Assembly: GCA_001695595.3 (NCBI GenBank)
Contig: MBPM02000014.1
Span: forward strand, 992,001-1,056,000
Origin: Plasmopara viticola
Lineage: Eukaryota; Oomycota; Peronosporomycetes; Peronosporales; Peronosporaceae
DNA length: 64,000 nucleotides
Direction of reading: 5' to 3'
Shown here: piece by piece, positions 1-10,752 of the stretch
Layout of the letters: the number at the start of each line of letters is the position of its first letter
Numbering within the stretch: position 1 is the stretch's first letter
Notes under the pieces: model-generated
Told to the model about the DNA's origin: nothing
The model's input: only the letters and a program-made list of their open reading frames with translations
Database searches by the model: none
Program-made: the position numbers and the translations under genes

Positions 1-1074
1 AAATTCAATAGCCTTTCGGAAACAAAGATGTCGAATAGGATCCCGCGTTTTACCGTTGCGTATCGACATACGATCCAAATGTTGGAAGTCTGTCTACACC
101 AGGCATATGGATAGACAGAAGAAAGCATTCCTGTGTAAAAACACACAGTGCGCAGCATGTGTCTTTGGACTGAACAAGGGGTTCGCGCATATACAAAAAT
201 TAAGTTACTTTATGTAAATGAACTTCGAAGCCAAATGTTTGAAAAAGATGAAAGAGAAGCCAAAAAAATCTATTCTTTTTCGTCTTTAATGTTAGACCAA
301 TTTTCTTGCAAAAATAATTATCAGATTTCGTGTATTGTCGGCCTTTTCCACCCCAGGTAAAAACAAAAGGATTTCTCGCTTAAGCATAGACCGAGTCTTA
401 ATTTATGCAAGTGATAAATTATTGCTAGATAGGGTAATTTCGATTTGTCTAAACAAAAAGAAACATCGTTTCACCGGATCTTTGACGCTCTTCGAAGATC
501 CTATCCCACAACCTTTTTGAGATTATGTTATCGTGTTGCCTTCAGGAAAATGTCAAAAGTCTGAACAGAATTTTTATACCCTCAGCTTCTCTTTGAGATA
601 TTGTCCTCGCGCTCGACTTTGCTAGCAAGAGGAACACTGAAAATTATTGAGTGACTGGATGTGCCCACAGCTACCACCGTATTGCGCACTAACGGACTGC
701 GTACTCATAGATATATGCACTTCTTCAGTTGGAGATTTCTACAAAAAAAAGTGGCTTTCTGCGCAGTTTGGCCCTTTTAAACTGGGTTTGCAGGGACGTT
801 AATGCTCATGGGTCAAGTGATTATAGATGTACATCTCTTTCTCAAGAGCCTTAAGCCCATCTCGATATTAACATATTACACGATTACACAAACGGTACGC
901 TCCAAATTTTTATTCAAGAACGGTTTTGACATCGCCATCCATGTGGACCAGCTTTGAATCTCACCTATTATTAGTCTCTACTGCTGCTGATATTATCTTG
1001 GGGTGAAAAAATAGCATATAGAAATAGAGATCAGCTCCAGACTGATTGTAGTGAATAATTCTGTGATTCAGCTT

Positions 1075-1653
1075 ATGTCGCTGGCAACCACGTTCGGCTA
1101 TGTGTTAGCTGACAACAGCGTAATGGGAATCAAAATTTCAGTAGCGAATGATCGTTATCTCAGTATAAGAACTCAACACATGTAAGCGAGACCTCTGACG
1201 GCGGGACGCCCCACGCTCGCCCGAAGCCTCGTGGCTTCTCCACGACCAGCCCGACCAACTTCACACTTTTTTGAGGGTCTGATGGCGTAACGTCTGTGCA
1301 TTGAGCGTCTCTTAATTTAGAACGGCCACACTAAGTTTAGTGGCAATTGTCGATTGCGCCGGATCGCCAAAGCTTGATCAGACGAGTCATTGAAGTTAAA
1401 CAACAAAGACGAAAATTGTCCTGACGCATGCCCCAACAATAACGACCCTGTGGTTGACAAAAATGGAAAGACGCGATTAAACGAGTGCTTCATTTAAATT
1501 GCCAAGTGCTCGGACACGAAAGAAGATGTGGACCTTTGGGCAAATTTTAACGGGCGATCGTTTGCTGCACCGCGTGACGGTAGTACTACAGATGATCCGA
1601 AACAAATGGCCGGAGTTATTACACAGTCAAGCTGTAGCACTCAGAGGACATAG
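1075..1653 (+). pseudogene. Broken Kazal-like inhibitor paralogue, unit 1
   Basis: The plus strand carries recognisable pieces of the same gene family in inverted orientation: a leader remnant (ATTFGYVLADNS, compare TTAFSYVQADNS in the intact gene), the spacer piece STHVSETSDGG, then after a 193-bp unrelated segment one Kazal-like domain beginning NCPDACPNNNDPVV. The domain is interrupted by TAA where a residue is expected (ECFI*IAKC). A 45-50-codon tail (SDTKEDVDLWANFNGRSF...) follows, matching the frame left open beyond the TAG of the intact genes. Only one Kazal domain is present. It is not expected to make a functional inhibitor. Confidence 0.82.
1206..1398. other. 193-bp GC-richer segment splitting the Kazal paralogue, unit 1
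   Basis: Homology to the Kazal gene stops at the GGCGGG of the spacer and resumes at AACAACAAAGACGA, leaving 193 bp without a counterpart. The segment begins GC-rich and contains a hairpin, GAAGCC-TCGT-GGCTTC, near 1224-1239. No terminal inverted repeats or clear target-site duplication were seen, so an insertion of unknown class or a replaced segment are both possible. Identical segments lie at 9276-9468 and 17346-17538. Confidence 0.6.
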
Positions 1654-2268
1654 TAGTTCGAGATGTCAAACAGTTCCAAGGCGCCTGTACAAAAAATGGA
1701 TAGTGACACTCTTGCTATCTACTCGTGCTACTCGTCCTGGCCTTTGTTTGCCTGTGTGCGGCTCCGACGGCTAGCTCCAGCTTGCTGATTGAAAACAAAT
1801 TAAAGCTGTAAGTTTCTCGTAAGATTGCTGATTCGTCGCCAAGGCAAGTTGTCTTCAATGACGCGTCGCCTGCTTTGTCATCGGTGCGATATTCGAGAGA
1901 GCAACGATAAAGAAGACGGACGACGACTGTTCTCCTCTAAATAAAGTATTAGTGTCACTAGGATTGGTGTAGGCTTTTTATCGGTACACTGGACCGCCTT
2001 TAGCACTAAATCTAAAAACTATACTTTAACTACTATAAACAAGAAGAACATTTTGACAAATGAGTATTGAAAATCGACTGCCACCATCCGAGTCTATTTC
2101 GTACAAAGTGGTTGACACCTCGAATTGCTACGGGCTCGACGTGCTATAGCTTGACTGGATTAAAATCTCGGCCATTGTTTCCAAATCATCTGTGGCTCTA
2201 CCGTCATGCGATGCACAAAACGATCGCCCGTTAAAATTTGCCAAAAGATTCACGTCTTCCTTCGTGTC

Positions 2269-2682
2269 CTAGCACTTGGCAATTCGCATAAAGCATTCAT
2301 TCGTGTACGTCTTACCATTTTCGTCAACAACAGGGGCATAATTGTTTGGGCATGATTTAGGACAGTTTTCGTCTGACAAACCACCCACGTCTTTTTTCGT
2401 GTCGTCGCACTTGGCAATTCGCATGAAGCACTCGTTCGTGTACATCTTCCCACTTTCGTCAATTACAGGAGAATAATCGTTGGGGCATGAGTCAGGACAG
2501 TTTTCGGCTTTGTCGTCTGACCCGCCGTTAGAGGTCCCGCTCAAGTATGTTGAGTTTTCATGCTGGGATTTCAATCCTGGCAGTGAATTCGCTGCCGTGT
2601 CATTGGGACCTATTAGGCTGTTGTCAGCTTGAACATAGCTGAACGCGGTCGTCGCAATCACGATGCTGAAAAAGCGCTTCAT
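2269..2682 (-). CDS. Secreted double Kazal-like serine protease inhibitor, unit 1
   Basis: This encodes a 137-aa extracellular inhibitor resembling oomycete EPI proteins, which in characterised relatives block apoplastic subtilisin-like proteases of the host. Residues 1-19 form a signal peptide (basic start, hydrophobic core, cut after VQA). Residues 20-61 are a spacer with an N-glycosylation motif at 43-45. Two Kazal-like domains follow, with cysteines 62/66/85/92 and 107/111/130/137. Both lack cysteines 3 and 6 of classical Kazal domains, the 'atypical' two-disulfide form. The P1 positions are probably Asn68 and Asn113. The start at 2682 was chosen because it opens the signal peptide; the open frame continues upstream without one. 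The stop TAG lies immediately after Cys137, but the frame stays open for 46 further codons that resemble the paralogue's tail. Confidence 0.9.
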   Translation of the reverse strand: MKRFFSIVIATTAFSYVQADNSLIGPNDTAANSLPGLKSQHENSTYLSGTSNGGSDDKAENCPDSCPNDYSPVIDESGKMYTNECFMRIAKCDDTKKDVGGLSDENCPKSCPNNYAPVVDENGKTYTNECFMRIAKC

Positions 2683-2689
2683 TCTGAAG

Positions 2690-2708
2690 GAGAGGATTGG
2701 AAAGTGAT
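2690..2708 (-). promoter_or_regulatory. Possible oomycete Inr/FPR core promoter of Kazal gene
   Basis: About 10-25 bases before the ATG the coding strand reads TCACTTTCCAATCC. This resembles the oomycete core promoter (Inr TCATTYY followed by a CAWTTT-type flanking region), though the downstream half is a weak match. Identical sequence precedes the unit 2 and unit 3 genes. The call rests on motif similarity and position only. Confidence 0.35.
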
Positions 2709-4206
2709 TAAAGCGCGTGGATACACACACTGTTCTTGGCAACGTTACAATGCGTACTTGAAAATTTGCAGCGTACGGTCTGTGTAATAATGTGACACGT
2801 ACATACTGCAGCATGGTGATTCCCCTGGATCTGTCCGGCTTAACAACCACGCCACATCCAAGGTGAAATTCTCCACATGTTTCGCGTTTATATGTTTTTA
2901 GCTGTTAGATAGTTCTTAGATCAACAACGTGTACGCATAAACAGGAGGAATATGTTTGGATGGTGCACACGAATGAATGCATGAAAGGGGCACCCAGTGA
3001 GTTTCCATATAACAAACGCTTTATTTTCATTGCAGGTGATAAAGCGGACTTTTTTTCTTCAAACTAAGCCCGTCGTCTTTAATTTTTAACAACCACAAAA
3101 AGGCTTTGAGATCAATACTGGCGATGACTACTATTACTGTCTGAGATTTTGTGATAAAGGAAATGCACAGCATATCGGTACTTTTACCGATTTGTATCCT
3201 ATTGGATGCTGAATAGGTGAGTCAAATTAATGCGTAGTTATGAGTAAGAAACTTGCACAAGCCGAGTCTGCGTGGTAAGGTGTGGTTTCCTGTCAGAGGA
3301 AGTCATTAAACAATGATAAACTTTGAAGCACGGCAGCCATCCTTCAAATTTTTTATCGGCTTTCTACTGGGGTACGAAGGATTCTGGAATGAATATATAT
3401 CCTGCCCAAACTACATATTCGATACTGGTGTATATACAAAATGATAGCGGTAGAATTTCAATAAACATTGCACTTTGTGAATTATTCTTCAAGCTGCGTT
3501 CTATTGCGTGCTTAGTCCAGCAACAAGGAGCGATCATTTCCAAAGAGCGTGTAGACCTTAGAGTATGCCCCCTTGATGCGAGGTGCTGTGTAATCACGCG
3601 TAACCTTAGAGCACTTGCAGCTAACTTCTTTCTTACGGCCAGAGTAACTCAAGTAACTCGAAACGCTTTGGATTGGAAAGAAATACTTCTTTGCCTCGTT
3701 AAGCAAGCAGGTGCCATGGTTCGAAATACTTACCAGCCGTCCAAAGGCTTAAAGGCGGCTGTTTTGACAGCCATACATGCTGTCAAGTAGCATGTAGTGA
3801 GCTGAAACGTAACTAGCACTTACGCCCCACTGTAAGCAATGGGTCTTTATGCAAGCAAAATAATAGATTAACATGAAGAACCTATCGCCGCGCGACGATG
3901 GGTAGACAGGGGATACTCCAGCTGTGGCCTGCACGGAAATCCTTGGGATAGTGGCAGTTCCTCGCCGACCCCTCGTGTTTCTTGTCTAGACCTGTAGTCG
4001 CCTCTGTGTGATTTCAATAGCTACTGGTGCCAACTGGAGCTCGCACATTGTAGAAATGAAAGCTTACACTTATACTTGACAATGTTATTTTAGCTGGTTC
4101 GCGCCCAGAGCAATTCGTTTGCTTTCAGAACTCTGCCGGGGGGGCACGTCTTTATTCGTGGCCTTGCACTAGACCATTAATTCTAAGCACGCATTTGAGT
4201 ATATTT

Positions 4207-4335
4207 TTAACTCTCACCAGTTATGGGGTCATAATCGTCGGGGCATGCGTCAGGACAGCTTTTGACTGTATTGTCTGACTTTGATGACTCGACCGATAGA
4301 GATTTAAGCTCACCTAAACTCGTTCCGGTTGCCAT
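4207..4335 (-). pseudogene. Truncated Kazal-like relic, unit 1
   Basis: A 42-codon minus-strand ORF ends in the first half of a Kazal-like domain (SCPDACPDDYDPITGES, then TAA). The two N-terminal cysteines and a probable P1 Asp are present; the part with cysteines 4 and 5 is missing. An acidic spacer precedes it, as in the intact genes, but no signal peptide is visible. The sequence GGTGAG at the break could be a splice donor, but no matching 3' exon was found. Confidence 0.6.
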
Positions 4336-4693
4336 GCGACTGTTCTGCGTTGGGTAGCGCTGAATGCACAAACGATCGTATATGCTCCGCTATCAGACTT
4401 GCAAATAGGTTTGAAGTCTCATAGAGCTGCTATAGCAGCCCTTTGAGGCTCTAATCAAGTGTAGGATAGAGGAGATATTAAATGATTTTTAAAAGAAGAG
4501 AGAGCAGGTACTCATACTGTCCTTGCATTCACTGAAACATATATTTTTCTGTACGTCTTTGATATGCATGGAACTCGTGACTCCGTGTTACCCGACAGCA
4601 CCTAATGCTTTCGACACAATGAGCTCTAATGTATACCAACGTAGCAAAAGTCCACAGCACCTTGTGCAGCGAAGGCAGTAAAGGAGGAGCGAA

Positions 4694-5269
4694 GTGGATC
4701 ATTCTCGATCGGTTCCGCAATATTTAATGTACACGCTTTATATTGCTCTCACTGTCGAGTCCGGTGGTAAGATTGTGGTTTCATCAGGGTATACATGGAT
4801 TTTTGAGGCCCGTAAAGAAGAGATGGAATATGTGACACGTGACAGTCAGATTGACATGCGTTCTGGCACGAGCTTTTAAATTGCGTTGGAAGTAGCTTTC
4901 TTTGTAAAAAGATTAAACAATCAAAACGCACAGATCGATGAGTACGCACTTCCTCAACCGCATTACCAATACGGCATAGCAACCGGCTCTTCCAACCCTA
5001 TGTATGACCACCCGTATTTGTCTTACTTGCAAGGGCGAGACCGAGGTTGTAATTTGAATAAAAGGCTGAGTGCGTTTCTAACGTTCATGAAAATTAAAGT
5101 CCCGACGTCCGAGATTGAAGGCACCACATCGGTTGAGTCTACATTGACTGGGAAAGTCAATGGTAGACGTAAATCCCTGCGTTTCCGGCACCGTGAAAGG
5201 CTTGATGCGTCATTTTATAGTTTAGACTTTAGGTCAGACTCATCGCCCAAGCAAAAAGCATCCCAATAG
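4694..5269 (+). pseudogene. Unknown decayed ORF in repeat unit 1
   Basis: Two adjacent ORFs (61 and 127 codons) lie in one frame, separated only by a TAA at 4877-4879, giving a 191-codon stretch that looks like one interrupted gene. The second part is basic and serine-rich near the end (TLTGKVNGRRKSLRFRHR). No family is recognised. Copies occur at 12763-13338 and 20833-21408 with the same stop. A competing open frame lies on the other strand over its 3' half, so coding status is uncertain. Confidence 0.25.
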
Positions 5270-6265
5270 GTTGGAAAGCTCATTAGCTCGGCGTGCAAAG
5301 ACCCGTCCGACAATGCCCTCGTTAACGAATGTAAGAGCTCTCGGCACTGAAAAGAAGAATATGCGACGACGCCCAGTTCGTTTATAAGGTGGGTTTTATG
5401 ACTTTCAATGGCAGTGGGAATAGGCTCTGCAAGTTTTTTATCGTTGGGTACTGATGCAAGTTGCCGTTGCGTGAGATGCCTACTCACTCTCTGCACAATG
5501 GATTCAACGAAACAAAAGACGAAGTCATTAACCGGCAAATACAGACAATGGCATCGAGCGGTTTGCTCATTCCATTTGCGCATCGCGGGGGATCCACAAA
5601 GGCCACTCATGGTATGGCGTGTACGGATCGAATTTGACTCGACATAATATATTGTGTCAGTGTGGTGACATGGTGCGTGCTCTAGCACCACACAAAATTA
5701 CTCATGTTTCTTCACTTGGCGCATGAGGACAAAAGTGGTTTTTACTCAGTCTAGAGGAAATAAAGGGCGTTCAGGAGCTCTGTTTCTACCCCTGCCACAT
5801 TGGACAGAGTCGTATGCAGCCGTAGGCTAAGTATACAATTCTACTACCTGGCAGTTCCGAGAAAACCTGTTAAATACGTCTCAGCCTAGGCATAATGCCA
5901 GGTCCGGCACTAGGATTACTAGCTCTACGCGTCGGTCTAGGATCACACTTGTCATACCTCACAGCACCGCCTACAGACCGCGGTTTGTATATGAGGCGTT
6001 CGTTGCTTCAAATCGAAGATCTTATTTGCTCTCAGGAAGTCTCACACAAACCATTTGACGGCCTCTACAATTGTAGTCAATAAAATTATAATACTAAATT
6101 ACGACATGTTGTTGGCCGCATGAAATAACCTGCTTTGGAATCGTACAATCTTCTCGAGTCTACCCGAAAGATAGGCTTTGCTTGACAATGGGACCTATAA
6201 TGTTTGACGACGTATCTATTATCTGGCGTCTCAGCCTGACGCTATGAGCGGCGTTAGACAGTCTA

Positions 6266-6484
6266 TTATCTTTTCAGTAACCTCTGAATTATCCGCCTGC
6301 TCATAGCACACAGTGCTTGAGGTTTCTCGGCCGTGTTGGCCAGTACGGTGGTTAGTATGGACACTTCCATCCGTCGTATGTCCACCCGCACTGACTTACA
6401 AGAATGGGCGCGAAGGTGTCGGTTCAACGAAATACTGGGATAATTCGATGCAAGTAAAGTTCCTACGATCAAAAAATAAATCAT
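6266..6484 (-). CDS. Weak candidate small RXLR-like secreted protein, unit 1
   Basis: A 72-codon ORF opens with a hydrophobic stretch (MIYFLIVGTLLASNYPSIS) that could act as a signal peptide, followed by LNRHLRAHS, which contains an RXLR-type motif (RHLR, residues 22-25). Oomycete RXLR effectors are secreted and have this motif shortly after the signal peptide. Against the call: the motif is closer to the start than usual, no EER follows, the protein is very short, and the ORF also extends upstream of this ATG. A GTAAGT donor-like site lies just after the motif. No homologue is recognised. Confidence 0.25.
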   Translation of the reverse strand: MIYFLIVGTLLASNYPSISLNRHLRAHSCKSVRVDIRRMEVSILTTVLANTAEKPQALCAMSRRIIQRLLKR

Positions 6485-9144
6485 CAAGTTAGTCGACAAT
6501 TGTTCATGGTCATGTCTTTCCGGGATCGAGAAAGATTTGGTAGAATTGTTTTTGATCTTTCTCGTAAATATCAAAGATCGATTCCAACGTGATAAGCTTG
6601 GAGAATACAATAAACATTTGTCATTTTATAGATATCTTGTTTCTCCTTGGAATTTCCTATTGTCAAATTCGGCGGATGCTATCACATCCCTTTTCCTGCT
6701 GATTCTATCCAGCGAATACTGCACGAAGTCCAGCAAATATTTCTTGTAGACAAACATAATAGAGCTGGGAAAATAAACTTTCTAAGTTTTTCTCACTTTT
6801 TTTAACAAATTCATAACAAAGAGACAACGGAGCTTTGGGGTGCTTGATTTGAGATGAATGTATAGCCTGTAGATGCGTGAACCCCATCAAACCCACAAAC
6901 ATGGCGTTTCAGCGCACATGCAGCGCAGTATGTCTTCGATTTAATCATTCTGTTGGAAATTTGCCACTGACAAGCATTTGCCTAAAAGCAGCTTAAATGA
7001 GGGTACTAATTTGACAACTTTCTGAAAAAAATATGTTCAGACATTATATTCTAGCGCTGTTGTCAACCTGATTTTGCTGTAAATGATCGCTGCAAACACT
7101 CTTTAAAAAGCGCCAAAAATTTTTTTGAAACATTAGAGAAAGGGTTCGATGATTTACCGGCATTGGCAGAAACATAGTATCGGTGGTAGACCATTTGCAA
7201 GTAAACTCTTGGTGCATGCAAATAATTTTTGGTTGGTAATTTTGGTGCAGATGCATCTGTAGTTGATGAAGCATCTTTCGTCGGATTCGCTTACGTCATT
7301 GTGAAACGTCCCTGCCGACCGGTAGCTCTTTGACTGCCAGTTCCATCATCTTTAAAAGAAGCTACTTTTATATAAGAGTTTAGAGTAAGGAGTAACGCCC
7401 ATCCCATCTTATCCGAAATAATCCAATTGTCAATGCGGAGGGATGTAAAGAGCACTTCCATAAAGCTGGTGAATGCTAGATCTTCATTCACGCCTCCTCA
7501 ATGAAAAGTGATGTGCGTTTCCATCATATTAGACAATGAATCCTTTTCACTTGATGCCGCGCACCTAATGTGGGAGCATGATCAGCTTACTGGTTTGATG
7601 GCGACTGCATAAACTGAGCACTATTGACTTTATCTCGGTCTTAGAATATCGCCAAATGACTTGGAGTTGTACATATATTTAGTTTCTGACAAAGAATAGA
7701 AGATTTAGGCCAAGGTCGCGATCAGGTAGAACAACCAGATCAAAAATTGTTTTTGTTCGTGAACGAAAAACACCATCACCGCGCTCAGATGATCAGCTGT
7801 TGATCCGGTATAGATTGAATTTGGGTATTACAAAGGCGCATGAGGCTTCAGTAGCAGTCATCTGGTTCAAGGTATAGTGTTTTTCTTAGTCTTCACAGAA
7901 GGTTTGTGGAAGCGTAGAACTTGTAAGACCAAAATCCGCGGATTACACGTCGACCTCTTTACAGAGCCTGCAATTGAAAGTGAACTGTTCTTGGTGTGAA
8001 AGCCTCGAGTTTGCTTCTGGCTTGGAATTTGTTGGTGGCAAACAGCTAGACTGTTTTTGGGTGAATATCCAAATTCAATAGCCTTTCGGAAACAAAGATG
8101 TCGAATAGGATCCCGCGTTTTACCGTTGCGTATCGACATACGATCCAAATGTTGGAAGTCTGTCTACACCAGGCATATGGATAGACAGAAGAAAGCATTC
8201 CTGTGTAAAAACACACAGTGCGCAGCATGTGTCTTTGGACTGAACAAGGGGTTCGCGCATATACAAAAATTAAGTTACTTTATGTAAATGAACTTCGAAG
8301 CCAAATGTTTGAAAAAGATGAAAGAGAAGCCAAAAAAATCTATTCTTTTTCGTCTTTAATGTTAGACCAATTTTCTTGCAAAAATAATTATCAGATTTCG
8401 TGTATTGTCGGCCTTTTCCACCCCAGGTAAAAACAAAAGGATTTCTCGCTTAAGCATAGACCGAGTCTTGATTAATGCAAGTGATAAATTATTGCTAGAT
8501 AGGGTAATTTCGATTTGTCTAAACAAAATGAAGCACCTTTCTACCGGATCTTTGACGCTCTTCGAAGATCCTATCCCACAACCTTTTTGAGATTATGTTA
8601 TCGTGTTGCCTTCAGGAAAATGTCAAAAGTCTGAACAGAATTTTTATACCCTCAGCTTCTCTTTGAGATATTGTCCTCGCGCTCGACTTTGCTAGCAAGA
8701 GGAACACTGAAAATTATTGAGTGACTGGATGTGCCCACAGCTACCACCGTATTGCGCACTAACGGACTGCGTACTCATAGATATATGCACTTCTTCAGTT
8801 GGAGATTTCTACAAAAAAAAGTGGCTTTCTGCGCAGTTTGGCCCTTTTAAACTGGGTTTGCAGGGACGTTAATGCTCATGGGTCAAGTGATTATAGATGT
8901 ACATCTCTTTCTCAAGAGCCTTAAGCCCATCTCGATATTAACATATTACACGATTACACAAACGGTACGCTCCAAATTTTTATTCAAGAACGGTTTTGAC
9001 ATCGCCATCCATGTGGACCAGCTTTGAATCTCACCTATTATTAGTCTCTACTGCTGCTGATATTATCTTGGGGTGAAAAAATAGCATATAGAAATAGAGA
9101 TCAGCTCCAGACTGATTGTAGTGAATAATTCTGTGATTCAGCTT

Positions 9145-9723
9145 ATGTCGCTGGCAACCACGTTCGGCTATGTGTTAGCTGACAACAGCGTAATGGGAAT
9201 CAAAATTTCAGTAGCGAATGATCGTTATCTCAGTATAAGAACTCAACACATGTAAGCGAGACCTCTGACGGCGGGACGCCCCACGCTCGCCCGAAGCCTC
9301 GTGGCTTCTCCACGACCAGCCCGACCAACTTCACACTTTTTTGAGGGTCTGATGGCGTAACGTCTGTGCATTGAGCGTCTCTTAATTTAGAACGGCCACA
9401 CTAAGTTTAGTGGCAATTGTCGATTGCGCCGGATCGCCAAAGCTTGATCAGACGAGTCATTGAAGTTAAACAACAAAGACGAAAATTGTCCTGACGCATG
9501 CCCCAACAATAACGACCCTGTGGTTGACAAAAATGGAAAGACGCGATTAAACGAGTGCTTCATTTAAATTGCCAAGTGCTCGGACACGAAAGAAGATGTG
9601 GACCTTTGGGCAAATTTTAACGGGCGATCGTTTGCTGCACCGCGTGACGGTAGTACTACAGATGATCCGAAACAAATGGCCGGAGTTATTACACAGTCAA
9701 GCTGTAGCACTCAGAGGACATAG
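9145..9723 (+). pseudogene. Broken Kazal-like inhibitor paralogue, unit 2
   Basis: This is the same interrupted paralogue as in unit 1, with the 193-bp insertion at 9276-9468, the in-frame TAA in the Kazal domain and the intact-looking tail. The identical lesions show that decay preceded the amplification. Confidence 0.82.
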
Positions 9724-10338
9724 TAGTTCGAGATGTCAAACAGTTCCAAGGCGCCTGTACAAAAAATGGATAGTGACACTCTTGCTATCTACTCGTGCTA
9801 CTCGTCCTGGCCTTTGTTTGCCTGTGTGCGGCTCCGACGGCTAGCTCCAGCTTGCTGATTGAAAACAAATTAAAGCTGTAAGTTTCTCGTAAGATTGCTG
9901 ATTCGTCGCCAAGGCAAGTTGTCTTCAATGACGCGTCGCCTGCTTTGTCATCGGTGCGATATTCGAGAGAGCAACGATAAAGAAGACGGACGACGACTGT
10001 TCTCCTCTAAATAAAGTATTAGTGTCACTAGGATTGGTGTAGGCTTTTTATCGGTACACTGGACCGCCTTTAGCACTAAATCTAAAAACTATACTTTAAC
10101 TACTATAAACAAGAAGAACATTTTGACAAATGAGTATTGAAAATCGACTGCCACCATCCGAGTCTATTTCGTACAAAGTGGTTGACACCTCGAATTGCTA
10201 CGGGCTCGACGTGCTATAGCTTGACTGGATTAAAATCTCGGCCATTGTTTCCAAATCATCTGTGGCTCTACCGTCATGCGATGCACAAAACGATCGCCCG
10301 TTAAAATTTGCCAAAAGATTCACGTCTTCCTTCGTGTC

Positions 10339-10752
10339 CTAGCACTTGGCAATTCGCATAAAGCATTCATTCGTGTACGTCTTACCATTTTCGTCAACAA
10401 CAGGGGCATAATTGTTTGGGCATGATTTAGGACAGTTTTCGTCTGACAAACCACCCACGTCTTTTTTCGTGTCGTCGCACTTGGCAATTCGCATGAAGCA
10501 CTCGTTCGTGTACATCTTCCCACTTTCGTCAATTACAGGAGAATAATCGTTGGGGCATGAGTCAGGACAGTTTTCGGCTTTGTCGTCTGACCCGCCGTTA
10601 GAGGTCCCGCTCAAGTATGTTGAGTTTTCATGCTGGGATTTCAATCCTGGCAGTGAATTCGCTGCCGTGTCATTGGGACCTATTAGGCTGTTGTCAGCTT
10701 GAACATAGCTGAACGCGGTCGTCGCAATCACGATGCTGAAAAAGCGCTTCAT
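10339..10752 (-). CDS. Secreted double Kazal-like serine protease inhibitor, unit 2
   Basis: The predicted protein is identical to the unit 1 copy: 137 aa, signal peptide 1-19, and two four-cysteine Kazal-like domains ending exactly at Cys137. The upstream sequence is also the same, so all copies should share regulation. The in-frame TAG followed by an open 46-codon tail (to about 10198) is retained. Identical extra copies suggest selection for dosage or simple recent amplification; the sequence alone cannot separate these. Confidence 0.9.
   Translation of the reverse strand: MKRFFSIVIATTAFSYVQADNSLIGPNDTAANSLPGLKSQHENSTYLSGTSNGGSDDKAENCPDSCPNDYSPVIDESGKMYTNECFMRIAKCDDTKKDVGGLSDENCPKSCPNNYAPVVDENGKTYTNECFMRIAKC

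Larger units (their letters stand above)
1..8070. repeat. Tandem 8.07-kb repeat, unit 1 (phase set by window edge)
   Basis: The sequence starting at position 1 recurs at 8071 and 16141, giving a period of exactly 8,070 bp, and again in diverged form at 24219. The unit contains, in order, a broken plus-strand Kazal paralogue (1075-1653), an intact minus-strand Kazal gene (2269-2682), a minus-strand Kazal relic (4207-4335) and a weak minus-strand RXLR-like ORF (6266-6484). The stretches 1-1074, 2700-4200, 4340-6260 and 6500-8070 show only short ORFs with no recognised product. Unit 1 differs from unit 2 at few positions, apart from a dense patch at about 399-473. The unit start is arbitrary because the window begins inside the array. 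Confidence 0.97.

Noticed and set aside
2250..2462. 70-codon minus-strand ORF overlapping the Kazal gene (and copies in other units)
   Set aside because: It is another frame of the Kazal coding sequence and has no features of its own.
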